The translations under genes and the position numbers were made by a program. Source: CAXMQS01 sp964195995 (GTDB lineage: Bacteria; Actinomycetota; Acidimicrobiia; Spongiisociales; JAOTWH01). From it: DNA of 64,000 nt. Where the stretch lies: the NCBI GenBank assembly GCA_964195995.1, contig CAXMQS010000074.1, forward strand, positions 47,053 through 111,052, written 5' to 3'. Below, in pieces: positions 27,684 through 35,642 of this stretch (position 1 is the first letter of the stretch; every line of letters begins with the position of its first letter). The notes below the pieces were generated by a model that saw only the letters and a program-made list of their open reading frames with translations, did not search any database and was not told where the DNA came from.

Positions 27684-29264
27684 ATGAGCAAGATCGGACG
27701 TCAGCTCGGCCAACTCCTGGTTGATGGCAAGCTGCTCACCAAAGACGACATGGAACACCATCTGCTCAAGGCCGAAGAGGCGGGCACCCCTCTACCGCGC
27801 ATGCTCATCAGCGAAGGAGCGGTCAGGGACGAGGACATCCTTTCGGTTGTGGCGGGGGAGTTGCAACTCGACTTCTTCACCCTCGACCCCAAGGGCGATG
27901 CTATGCCGGATCCCGAAGCACTCGGGCGACTCGACGCGGCAGTGGCTGAAAAGCTGTCTGCGCTACCGATGAAGATCGAGGATGGCGTCTTGGTCATGGC
28001 GGTCGCCGACCCGTTCAACACAGAGAAGAAAGAACTTCTAGAGAAGGCCTCCGGCGGACCGGTGCGACTTGGACTGGCTCTGCGCAATCCGCTCGAGGCT
28101 CTCGTCACGACGGCCTATTCCGATTTCGCCGAGGCCAACCCGGGAGCCGTTACCAGCGGCATGAGCGTCGATGCGCTGGCCGATGCCGAGCGTGGTGAGT
28201 ACGCGCACATCAACGAACTGCTGGAGAAGCTGATCGATCGCGGTGGCTCCGACCTTCACATCACGGCAGGCTCACCTCCTCAGATCAGGGTCAACGGTCA
28301 CCTCGAAGAACTCGAGGGCTATCCGATCATGCTGCCGGCGACGCTCAGGTCGATGATCTATGAGATTCTCACCGGCCGTCAGCGCGAGGAGCTCGAGGAG
28401 AGTCGGGAGCTCGACTGCTCCCACCCCCTGCCAGGTAAGGGACGCTTCCGCGTCAACGTCTTCTTCCAGCGAGACTCGGCAGGGGCCGTCATGCGTGCCA
28501 TCCCCAACGATATCTTGGGTCTGTCTGAGCTCCACATGCCGCCCGTCGTGGAGACTTTCGCCCAGCTGCCACGTGGTCTCGTCCTCGTGACAGGACCAAC
28601 AGGTTCGGGAAAGTCGACGACGCTGGCGTCGATCATTCACTTGATCAATACGTCGCGCGCCTGTCACATAATGACGGTTGAGGATCCGATCGAGTTCATG
28701 CATAGGCACGAGCTAGCGATAGTCAATCAACGCGAGGTCGGCAGCGACACGCTCGGGTTCACAGAGGCGCTGAAGCATGCTCTGCGTCAGGACCCAGATG
28801 TGATCCTCGTCGGGGAGATGCGCGACCTCGAAACCATCTCAACGGCGATCACCGCTGCCGAGACCGGCCACTTGGTCTTCGGAACGCTCCACACCCAGGA
28901 TGCGCCACAGTCGATCGATCGCATCATCGACATGTTCCCAAGCCACCAGCAACAGCAGGTCCGAGTACAACTCTCTGGTTCGATCCAGGCCGTGGTCTCT
29001 CAGCAGCTGGTGCGAACCGTCGATGGCAAGGGACGCGTACCTGCGGTCGAGGTCATGGTCGCAACGCCGGCCGTTCGCAACCTCATTCGTGAGGGAAAGA
29101 CCCATCAGATCGGTTCGGTAATCCAGTCGGGTGCCAAATACGGCATGCAGGCTCTTGACCAGGCTCTCGCCGCCCTCGTCAAGCAGGGCCAAGTCTCCTA
29201 CGAGGCCGCCCTCGATCGAGCGACAGATCCTGAAGAGTTCAAGGGCTTGGTCGGGAAGTCATAG
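27684..29264 (+). CDS. pilT: Type IV pilus retraction ATPase PilT with N-terminal MshEN-like domain
   Basis: Retraction motor. The PilT core runs from about residue 175 (HINELLEKLIDRGGSDLHI) with Walker A GPTGSGKST at 304-312, HIMTVEDPIEF, Walker B DVILVGEMRD and the retraction-associated AIRNLIREGKT-like segment (AVRNLIREGKT). Ahead of it lie 150-170 extra residues that resemble the MshEN domain of PilB (RQLGQLLVDGKLL, PRMLISEGAV). Standard PilT is 340-370 residues; this one is 526. It starts 3 bases after pilB, so extension and retraction motors are co-expressed. Confidence 0.94.
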   Translation: MSKIGRQLGQLLVDGKLLTKDDMEHHLLKAEEAGTPLPRMLISEGAVRDEDILSVVAGELQLDFFTLDPKGDAMPDPEALGRLDAAVAEKLSALPMKIEDGVLVMAVADPFNTEKKELLEKASGGPVRLGLALRNPLEALVTTAYSDFAEANPGAVTSGMSVDALADAERGEYAHINELLEKLIDRGGSDLHITAGSPPQIRVNGHLEELEGYPIMLPATLRSMIYEILTGRQREELEESRELDCSHPLPGKGRFRVNVFFQRDSAGAVMRAIPNDILGLSELHMPPVVETFAQLPRGLVLVTGPTGSGKSTTLASIIHLINTSRACHIMTVEDPIEFMHRHELAIVNQREVGSDTLGFTEALKHALRQDPDVILVGEMRDLETISTAITAAETGHLVFGTLHTQDAPQSIDRIIDMFPSHQQQQVRVQLSGSIQAVVSQQLVRTVDGKGRVPAVEVMVATPAVRNLIREGKTHQIGSVIQSGAKYGMQALDQALAALVKQGQVSYEAALDRATDPEEFKGLVGKS

Positions 29265-29266
29265 AC

Positions 29267-30493
29267 ATGGCTGACGCAACCTTTGCATACAAGGTCCGAG
29301 ACGGTGGAGGGAAGGTCCGCGAGGGGGTCCTCGAGGGCTCGTCGCGCGGAGCTGTCGTCGCTGCGTTGCGTGAACGTGGGATGACACCGCTCAAGGTCGA
29401 GCAGAAGAAGAGCAGCGCGCTCCAGATGGATATAAAGATCCCAGGCTTGAGCGGTCGAGTCAAGGGCAAGGAAGTAGCGATATTCGCTCGTCAGTTCGCC
29501 ACGATGGTCAACTCTGGCCTCTCCCTGATCCGCACCCTCGCCATTCTTGAAGACCAAACAGAGAACCCTGCACTCTCCAAAGTCATCTCCGAGGTCCGCG
29601 CAGACGTCGAGAAGGGCTCCAGCCTCTCGGTAGCGATGGTGAAGCACCCCAAGGTGTTCAACGAACTGTTCGTGGCGATGATCCGCGCCGGCGAGGTTGG
29701 CGGCGTGCTCGATGAGACGCTGGACCGCCTCGCCGACATGATGGAGGCCGCGCATGCGCTCAGGTCCAAGGTCAAGTCGGCTATGGCCTATCCGGTTGTC
29801 GTCCTCTTCCTCGTTGTGGGCATCGTTTTCGCGATGCTGATGTTCGTGGTCCCGATGTTCGAGAACATGTATGCCGAACTCGGTGGAGATCTTCCCGTGC
29901 CGACCAAGATCCTCATCGCCGCCGGCAATGCCCTGACGACATACTGGTTCATGTTCTTTGCCTTGGTGATCGGTGGGATCTGGGGCTTTCGTCGCTACAT
30001 CAAGACGGACGAGGGAAGGAATCAATGGGATGCCTTCAAACTCAAGGTGCCCATCTTCGGAAACCTCCTCCACAAGACGGCACTCAGTCGGTTCAGCCGA
30101 AGCTTCTCCGTTCTCAGTCGGTCCGGTGTGCCGATTCTCAGCGCGTTGGAGATCGTTTCGCAAACCTCTGGCAACAGAGTGATGATGAAAGCGCTCGACG
30201 ACGTTCAAGCGTCGGTGAAGAAGGGAGAATCTCTTTCGGGTCCGCTTGAGCATCACAAGGTCTTCCCTCCAATGGTCAGCCAGATGATGACGGTCGGAGA
30301 GGAGACCGGGGCACTCGACGAGATGCTGTCGAAGGTCGCCGACTTCTACGATCGAGAAGTCGATGACACGGTTGCTGCCCTTACCAGCCTCATCGAACCG
30401 CTGCTGATCGTCGTCTTGGGCGTCACCGTCGGCGGCATTCTCATTGCCCTCTACTTGCCGATGTTCAACGTGGCCAGCCTCCTCGAGGGCTAG
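29267..30493 (+). CDS. pilC: Type IV pilus inner membrane platform protein PilC
   Basis: 408 residues, two T2SSF domains. ARQFATMVNSGLSLIRTLAIL opens the first, and three hydrophobic helices lie near 170-195, 222-245 and 375-400. It couples the PilB/PilT motors to pilin insertion. It starts 3 bases after pilT. Confidence 0.95.
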   Translation: MADATFAYKVRDGGGKVREGVLEGSSRGAVVAALRERGMTPLKVEQKKSSALQMDIKIPGLSGRVKGKEVAIFARQFATMVNSGLSLIRTLAILEDQTENPALSKVISEVRADVEKGSSLSVAMVKHPKVFNELFVAMIRAGEVGGVLDETLDRLADMMEAAHALRSKVKSAMAYPVVVLFLVVGIVFAMLMFVVPMFENMYAELGGDLPVPTKILIAAGNALTTYWFMFFALVIGGIWGFRRYIKTDEGRNQWDAFKLKVPIFGNLLHKTALSRFSRSFSVLSRSGVPILSALEIVSQTSGNRVMMKALDDVQASVKKGESLSGPLEHHKVFPPMVSQMMTVGEETGALDEMLSKVADFYDREVDDTVAALTSLIEPLLIVVLGVTVGGILIALYLPMFNVASLLEG

Positions 30494-30536
30494 AAAGCCA
30501 GTTTACTCTCCGTGGCTAGTCGGCCACAGATCTGCT

Positions 30537-30563
30537 CAAGTCTGCTGCCGCAGCCTCCGATAA
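30537..30563 (+). promoter_or_regulatory. Sigma-28/WhiG-like promoter candidate for pilA
   Basis: CAAG, exactly 15 bases, then TCCGATAA. The FliA/WhiG consensus is TAAA-N15-GCCGATAA, so 9 of 12 positions match with correct spacing. It lies 52 bases before the pilA ATG, with a strong AGGAGGT at 30602. Pattern match only. Confidence 0.4.
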
Positions 30564-30614
30564 CCAACTGTCGGGTCGAAGTACGGCTCGCCGCGCTACC
30601 TAGGAGGTATCGCA

Positions 30615-31073
30615 ATGATGAAATGGATGCGGGAGCGTCTCGACAAAGACGAGGGCTTCACGCTTATCGAGTTGATGGTGGTTGTGCTGATCATCGCAAT
30701 CCTGATCGCCATCGCAATTCCGTCGTTCCTCGGATTCCGTAGGAACGCCCAAGACCGTTCCGCCCAATCGGACGTCCGCAATGTTCTGCTTGCAGAGCAG
30801 GCGTATTACACCGAGTGGGAGGCCTACACGACCACTGAAGCAGATCTGCAGACGATTGAGCCAAGTATTCGGCTCGAGGCTGCAATCGCTGATGGCGTGC
30901 ACGCCTCGACCGGCACGGACTCGGTGTGTCTGACCCGCGAAAGTGAGTCCGGGAACGCGTTCTCGGTCTTCATGGGTGAGACCAGCGGGATCATGTATGG
31001 CAAGACGGATCTAAGCACCTGCCCTGCGGACACCGCGGCGCCTGCAACACACGCGCCGGACGGCTGGCAGTAA
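30615..31073 (+). CDS. pilA: Type IV major pilin PilA
   Basis: 152 residues with a short basic leader ending DEG, the prepilin peptidase site G/FTLIE, E5 of the mature pilin, and the hydrophobic N-terminal helix ending IAIPSFLGF. Two cysteines in the C-terminal part could form a D-loop disulfide. A strong AGGAGGT precedes the start (an ATG ATG pair; 30615 taken), and a strong terminator follows, which fits a highly expressed structural subunit. Confidence 0.94.
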   Translation: MMKWMRERLDKDEGFTLIELMVVVLIIAILIAIAIPSFLGFRRNAQDRSAQSDVRNVLLAEQAYYTEWEAYTTTEADLQTIEPSIRLEAAIADGVHASTGTDSVCLTRESESGNAFSVFMGETSGIMYGKTDLSTCPADTAAPATHAPDGWQ

Positions 31074-31090
31074 GCACTTAATAGCTAGAT

Positions 31091-31131
31091 CCAAAAGGGG
31101 CGGGCCGTAAGGTCCGCCCCTTTTGGCTTTT
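31091..31131 (+). terminator. Intrinsic terminator after pilA
   Basis: A 16-bp GC-rich stem (31091-31106 with 31111-31126, one G-T pair) closed by the tetraloop GTAA and followed by CTTTT. This is the strongest terminator in the window. It isolates pilA transcripts from the downstream pilus genes, so pilA can be made in excess. Confidence 0.92.
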
Positions 31132-31176
31132 CCAGGAAAGCCTCATGTCGGCTGGATGAGGTCCGATAGCTGAGAG

Positions 31177-31644
31177 ATGCTGCGAACTCACAAGTCCGAC
31201 GACGGCTGCACCCTGATCGAGATCATGGTGGTTGTTCTGATCCTGGCCGTGCTCATGGGGCTGGCCATCCCCACCTACATTGGCTTTCGTGGCCGAACAC
31301 AAGACACCGAGACGAAGTCCGAAGTAGTCAACGGCGCCAAGGTGCTCGGGGCGTTCGCCGCCGTCGACGCTTCTGGCTACACCGACGATCCCTTGGCGCT
31401 CAAGCTGTTCGAGCCCTCTCTCGACTTTTCGGGTGTCGCCGACAACTCGCTCCATCTGGTCGTCGCAGACGCGGTTGCTGGGGGCGATAATGGTCAGGTG
31501 TTGGTCTACTCCCGGTCCCAAAGTGGAACGTGGTTCGGCTTGCGGCTGGTCAATGCCGGCTTGACTGCCGGCCAGTACACCTGCCTCGGCGGTTCTGAGG
31601 CGGATGTCGACGACATGACGGACTGCACCACCGCCGAGTGGTGA
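31177..31644 (+). CDS. Type IV pilin-like protein with Cys at mature position 1
   Basis: 155-residue paralogue of PilA: HKSDDG/CTLIEIMVVV then IPTYIGFRGRTQD, with two cysteines near the C-terminus (YTCLGG, MTDCTT). The prepilin peptidase site reads G/CTLIE instead of G/FTLIE, so the mature protein would begin with Cys. It is probably a minor pilin. No good ribosome binding site precedes the ATG. A TCCGATAG at 31162-31169, seven bases upstream, echoes the pilA element and could give a near-leaderless message. Confidence 0.85.
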   Translation: MLRTHKSDDGCTLIEIMVVVLILAVLMGLAIPTYIGFRGRTQDTETKSEVVNGAKVLGAFAAVDASGYTDDPLALKLFEPSLDFSGVADNSLHLVVADAVAGGDNGQVLVYSRSQSGTWFGLRLVNAGLTAGQYTCLGGSEADVDDMTDCTTAEW

Positions 31645-32408
31645 TATTCGCGGCCGCTGGCGGCGCCCTGCTGGGGCTCATCGTCGGATCCTTCCTGAAC
31701 GTTGTGGCCCATCGCGTCCCGTCTGGCCAGTCGATTGTCCGACCACCCTCGGCGTGCCCTCACTGCGGCACTGCGATACTGCCGCGCGACAACGTTCCTG
31801 TGCTCTCTTGGTTCCTGCTCCGCGGCAAGTGTCGCGCCTGTGCCGAGCCGATTTCCAAGCGTTACCCGTTGGTCGAGGCGACAGCGGCCGTGCTCTTCGC
31901 TGTCACCCCAGCTGTCGTTGGCGCCACCTGGATTCTTCCGGCCTACTGGTGGTTCGTCGGCGTGTCTCTCGTCCTCATTCTCGCTGACCTCGACCATCAT
32001 CGCATACCCAACGCCATCCTCTACCCCGGTGTAGTGGTTGGCGTAGTCTTGCTCGCCATCGGTGCTGCCGCTGACGGCGATCTGGGCTCGCTGGGTAGGG
32101 GGGTGGGCGGTGGTCTCTCTTACTTCGGTTTCCTGCTCGTCGTGGCCCTCATCGCCAAAGGTGGCCTGGGGTTCGGGGATGTCAAGCTTGCAGTTCTCCT
32201 TGGTCTCTTCACCGCCTACCAATCATGGGGAATCCTTGCGGTTTCCGTGTTCGCGGCGGTGTTCCTCGGTGGCGTTGTTGCGGTCGGCCTTCTGGTGGCT
32301 GGGCGCAAGGGTCGCAAGGATGTCATCCCGTTCGGCCCGCCCATGGTCGTCGGTGCCTACGTGGCTCTCGTGGTGGGGCAGCAGATCGCCGACTGGTACG
32401 TTGGGTGA
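31638..32408 (+). CDS. pilD: Prepilin peptidase / N-methyltransferase PilD
   Basis: A24-family aspartic membrane protease that cleaves the pilin leader and methylates the new N-terminus. 256 residues, about eight helices. It keeps the bifunctional form: a cytoplasmic zinc domain with CPHC ... CRAC, the first catalytic Asp in LADLDHHRIPN and the second in GFGDVKLA. Two adjacent GTG codons (31638, 31641) could serve as start; both overlap the preceding pilin stop. Confidence 0.94.
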   Translation: MVIFAAAGGALLGLIVGSFLNVVAHRVPSGQSIVRPPSACPHCGTAILPRDNVPVLSWFLLRGKCRACAEPISKRYPLVEATAAVLFAVTPAVVGATWILPAYWWFVGVSLVLILADLDHHRIPNAILYPGVVVGVVLLAIGAAADGDLGSLGRGVGGGLSYFGFLLVVALIAKGGLGFGDVKLAVLLGLFTAYQSWGILAVSVFAAVFLGGVVAVGLLVAGRKGRKDVIPFGPPMVVGAYVALVVGQQIADWYVG

Positions 32409-32548
32409 AGCCAGCCCCGGGCTTCGAGCTTTGGCCATGACTCAGGTCGGGCTGGTCCCACAGCCCTCAGTCGCTAGTGCAGGGCGAAGCTAGAAGGTTC
32501 CGAATGCCTTGGTGGGCGCAGCCGGAGTGGTAATCTCGAATCACACAG

Positions 32549-32577
32549 TTGTAATTCGGACGCGCTGTCCAGATTAT
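32549..32577 (+). promoter_or_regulatory. Probable housekeeping promoter for pilMNO
   Basis: TTGTAA (32549-32554), a 17-base spacer, GATTAT (32572-32577), four of six matches in each box. It is 23 bases before the pilM ATG. A small hairpin (CCGCCT-CAAA-GGCGG) lies at the ribosome binding site. The rest of the 192-bp gap from 32409 shows no gene. Confidence 0.5.
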
Positions 32578-32600
32578 GACCGCCTCAAAGGCGGAGCGAA

Positions 32601-33680
32601 ATGCCAGTAACGGTTGGCCTCGACATTGGCACTGCAGCAGTCAGAGCTGCGGTCATTGATGCGCGAAAGAACAAACTGGTCCTGCGGCGGTTCGCCGAGA
32701 TGCCGCTCCCACCCGGCGCGGTCCAGGCGGGTGAGATCCTCGACGAGGACGCCGTGGCAGAGGCAGTTGCCGCCATGTGGAAGAGGGCCAAGCTCCCCAA
32801 GAAGCGCGTCGTCCTCGGAACCGCCAATCAGCGTGTAATCGTGCGCCAGGTAGACGTGCCCCAGATGGCAGAAGATGAACTCGCTGAGGCGTTGCCCTTC
32901 CAGGTGCAGGATTCGATTCCTATGCCTGTGGAAGAGGCGCGCCTCGACTTCATTCCCATTGAGGAGTTCTCGACGCCCGACGGCGAGTCCATGATGTCGA
33001 TCCTTGTTGTAGCGGCACACGAGGAGGTCATCGAGGGCCTGGTGAGGGTGGCACATGTGGCGAACATCGAACCGATCGCGGTCGACCTCCAGCCTCTTGC
33101 CATAACCAGGGCATCGCTCGGCTCCGCATCAGCGATCGCTGAGCAGGCACCGCAGGGCGTAGTCGACGTCGGGGCCACCATCACCCAACTTGTCTTCGTG
33201 CGAGCGGGTATCGCCAGGTTCGTCCGCATATTGCCACGGGGCGGGGACACCTTCACCGCAGCCCTTAGCGAAGGTCTCGATATGGACCTGGAAGACGCTG
33301 ACGAACTCAAACGGTCGGTCGGTGTTCAACCCGAGGGTCGTGCCCCCGAGTCCGACGATTCGACGGACCTCGAGGCGGCAGCACGGCTCATCCTCACCAA
33401 CGAGGCCGATGCCCTCATTGAGGACATCAGGGGTTCCATCAGTTTCCATCTCAGCCAGACCGAAGAGGCAGCGCTGGGACGCATCGTCATCGCTGGCAAC
33501 GGAGCGCGGCTGCCCCACCTCGCCAACCGCATGAGCCAGGCCCTCGACATCGCTGTGGAGCCTGCGAAAGTCCTTGACCGCGTTGACGTTGGACGAGTGC
33601 GACTGTCTGAGGGCGAGCTACTTGACGCCCAGGCGGTGCTGCCAACGGCGGTTGGCTTGGCGTTGTGGGGAGAGGTCTAG
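32601..33680 (+). CDS. pilM: Type IV pilus assembly protein PilM
   Basis: 359-residue actin-like ATPase on the cytoplasmic face. VGLDIGTAAVRAAVID is the phosphate-1 loop, VDVGATITQL the phosphate-2 region and IAGNGARLPHL the adenosine loop. PilM binds the N-terminal tail of PilN; pilN follows directly with a one-base overlap. Confidence 0.93.
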   Translation: MPVTVGLDIGTAAVRAAVIDARKNKLVLRRFAEMPLPPGAVQAGEILDEDAVAEAVAAMWKRAKLPKKRVVLGTANQRVIVRQVDVPQMAEDELAEALPFQVQDSIPMPVEEARLDFIPIEEFSTPDGESMMSILVVAAHEEVIEGLVRVAHVANIEPIAVDLQPLAITRASLGSASAIAEQAPQGVVDVGATITQLVFVRAGIARFVRILPRGGDTFTAALSEGLDMDLEDADELKRSVGVQPEGRAPESDDSTDLEAAARLILTNEADALIEDIRGSISFHLSQTEEAALGRIVIAGNGARLPHLANRMSQALDIAVEPAKVLDRVDVGRVRLSEGELLDAQAVLPTAVGLALWGEV

Positions 33681-34294
33681 TGCGTCCGATCAACCTGCTT
33701 CCGCCCGAAGCTCTGGAGCGAGCCAAGGCGCGGCGCCGGCGCTGGGTGTGGATCGCAGCAGGAGTCGCCTTCTTGGCTTTGCTGGCCGTCGCAACGGTGT
33801 GGTTCGATGGGAAGGTAAGCGAGCGTCAGGACAGACTCGACGATGAGATGGCCGTTGTGGTTCAGCTCGAGGCGGAGGTAGCCGGCCTCGGAGACTTCGC
33901 AAACCTGAAGAACGAGTTCGAGAACAACAAGTTCATTCTGGAAGCAGCCCTCGACCGAGATGTGGTCTGGGGACGACTCCTGAACGACTTCGGGCGCATG
34001 CTCCCTGATCGCGTGTGGCTCACATCGTTCACCGGCCAGGTAAACACCGACCCGCTTGTTCCCGCTATCGGTGAGATCACCGTGTCGGGCGTCGGTTTCG
34101 ACTTCCCGGACATCTCGGCGTGGCTGCGATCCCTCGATTCTTCAACCTTCCCAAGCGTTGACCAAACCTGGGTGTCGAGCATCAGTGCAGGGGGGATCGG
34201 AGAAGTCCCGGTCGTCGATTTCGTGTCTTCCACGTTCCTAACCGCCGGCTCGCTGTCCGATCGGCTGGCACTAAGGATCCCGGAGACACCATGA
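33680..34294 (+). CDS. pilN: Type IV pilus assembly protein PilN
   Basis: 204-residue single-pass protein. The PilM-binding peptide INLLPPE is at the N-terminus, followed by a transmembrane helix (about 22-42), a coiled-coil segment and a ferredoxin-like domain. GTG 33680 overlaps the pilM TAG by one base and gives the motif VRPINLLPPE. Confidence 0.92.
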   Translation: MRPINLLPPEALERAKARRRRWVWIAAGVAFLALLAVATVWFDGKVSERQDRLDDEMAVVVQLEAEVAGLGDFANLKNEFENNKFILEAALDRDVVWGRLLNDFGRMLPDRVWLTSFTGQVNTDPLVPAIGEITVSGVGFDFPDISAWLRSLDSSTFPSVDQTWVSSISAGGIGEVPVVDFVSSTFLTAGSLSDRLALRIPETP

Positions 34295-34947
34295 AGCGCA
34301 GCAGCCTTCTACTCGTCGTCTTGGGTCTCATACTCCTGACCGCTGTCTGGTTCGTCTTCTTCATCAGCCCCAAGCGGGGCGAGATCTCAGACATCGATGA
34401 CGACATCTCGGCAACGCAATCAACCGCGGACGGCTTGCGTGGCGAGGTTGGAAGACTGAAGGACATACGCGACAGCGAGCTCACCTATCGTCGAGCAATC
34501 GCCGACGTCCAAAACTCGATTCCGGCGACACCAGAGCTGGCTGCCTTCATCGAAGAAGTGAATCTGCTCGCCATCGAGACCGATGTCTCCGTCAGCTCCC
34601 TGACGCCATCACCGCCGGTCACGCTCCTCGAAGGACAGCTGTTCCAGCCGCTGACGATCAACATTGACGCCCAGGGGCAGTTCTTCGAAGTGCTCGGATT
34701 CCTCTACGGGTTGCAGGACCTAGAGCGCTTGGTAAAGGTGGACTCGATTTCTCTCACAGCCATTGTCGACGACGCCGGCAACCAGGAGATGTCTCTCAAC
34801 CTCACAGGTTCCATCTTCACGCTCGCGACCGACCTGCCAGCCCCAAGCCTCGAGCCGCTAACACCAGACGAGCCGACACCGACCACGACCACGACCGTTC
34901 CTGAGGAAGCAGCCGCAGGAGTGGTAGGAGATGGGGGGGACGCATGA
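34291..34947 (+). CDS. pilO: Type IV pilus assembly protein PilO
   Basis: 218 residues: one transmembrane helix at the N-terminus (SSLLLVVLGLILLTAVWF), coiled coil (about 30-65), and a ferredoxin-like fold. It pairs with PilN in the alignment complex. The C-terminal 30 residues form a Pro/Thr-rich tail not needed in the usual fold. ATGA overlaps at both ends. Confidence 0.88.
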   Translation: MKRSSLLLVVLGLILLTAVWFVFFISPKRGEISDIDDDISATQSTADGLRGEVGRLKDIRDSELTYRRAIADVQNSIPATPELAAFIEEVNLLAIETDVSVSSLTPSPPVTLLEGQLFQPLTINIDAQGQFFEVLGFLYGLQDLERLVKVDSISLTAIVDDAGNQEMSLNLTGSIFTLATDLPAPSLEPLTPDEPTPTTTTTVPEEAAAGVVGDGGDA

Positions 34948-35498
34948 TCCATCCCAAGGGGCTAGCACCCGCGCGAAGCCGGGGCATGGTTGCCTTCTTG
35001 GTCGCCGTGATACTCGTGGTAACGGCGGTAGCGTCAGCTTGGGCGATCCTCGACTCCGGAGTCTTCACTCCATCTGCAGCTCCGGTTCTCGGAGGACCGC
35101 TGGCTGGTGTCGTTGAGGCCGAAGCACTCGAGGCATCCGGGTCGGTCGTTGTCGTCGACAATGCTCAGATTTCGCAGCCGCGTGACCCGTTCCGGCCCCT
35201 CATCACAGAGGATTCGCCGGTATTCGGCCAGCCAGGCGTTGGCGGCACACCCGGCGTTCCCGGTACGGATCCGGGCGATGGCTTCACTCCCACAACAACG
35301 ATCTCGCTAGTCGAGGTGCGCGACGTTGGGGGAGTCCTGCGGGCGACGGTCACGATCAATGGCGACAGTTTCGATGTCGGAGTCGGAGATACCTTCGGCG
35401 GTTCCTATCGAGTCGTCAGCCTCACCGACGAGATTGGTGTGTTCATGTTCGGGGATAACGCTTTCCAACTCAACGTTGGTCAGCAGATCCTGAAATGA
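34944..35498 (+). CDS. PilP-like pilus protein
   Basis: 184 residues: N-terminal transmembrane helix (about 15-36), a low-complexity linker, the sequence QPRDPFRPLI, a Gly/Pro/Thr-rich spacer, and a small beta domain ending FGGSYRVVSLTDE, VFMFGD and FQLNVGQQ. RDPFRP followed by a beta domain is the layout of PilP/GspC proteins, which bridge PilNO to a secretin in diderms. No outer membrane is expected here, so its partner is unclear. Last gene of the pilus locus. Confidence 0.7.
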   Translation: MIHPKGLAPARSRGMVAFLVAVILVVTAVASAWAILDSGVFTPSAAPVLGGPLAGVVEAEALEASGSVVVVDNAQISQPRDPFRPLITEDSPVFGQPGVGGTPGVPGTDPGDGFTPTTTISLVEVRDVGGVLRATVTINGDSFDVGVGDTFGGSYRVVSLTDEIGVFMFGDNAFQLNVGQQILK

Positions 35499-35518
35499 GT
35501 GTCGCGCGACTTCGCGAG

Positions 35519-35575
35519 GCACCGCGGGGGAGGGTCCTTACGGCCAACCGGGGACCCTCCCCCCTCACTCGGTGC
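35519..35575 (+). terminator. Hairpin terminator after the pilus operon
   Basis: A perfect 12-bp stem (GGGGGAGGGTCC at 35526 with GGACCCTCCCCC at 35552) is extended by an outer GCACCG/CGGTGC pairing. There is no T-run, as is common for high-GC terminators. Confidence 0.7.
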
Positions 35576-35642
35576 GTCTGACACGATATCGCAGCTCCAG
35601 CTTTGGTGCCCAATGCACCTGGCAGCTCGCTACGGTTGACTG

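Noticed and set aside
30494..30614. c-di-GMP riboswitch before pilA
   Set aside because: None of the conserved GEMM bases are present; the gap before pilM (32409-32600) was also checked without success.
32409..32600. tRNA gene in the gap before pilM
   Set aside because: GGTTCCGAATGCC resembles a T-arm, but no acceptor stem or anticodon arm can be formed.
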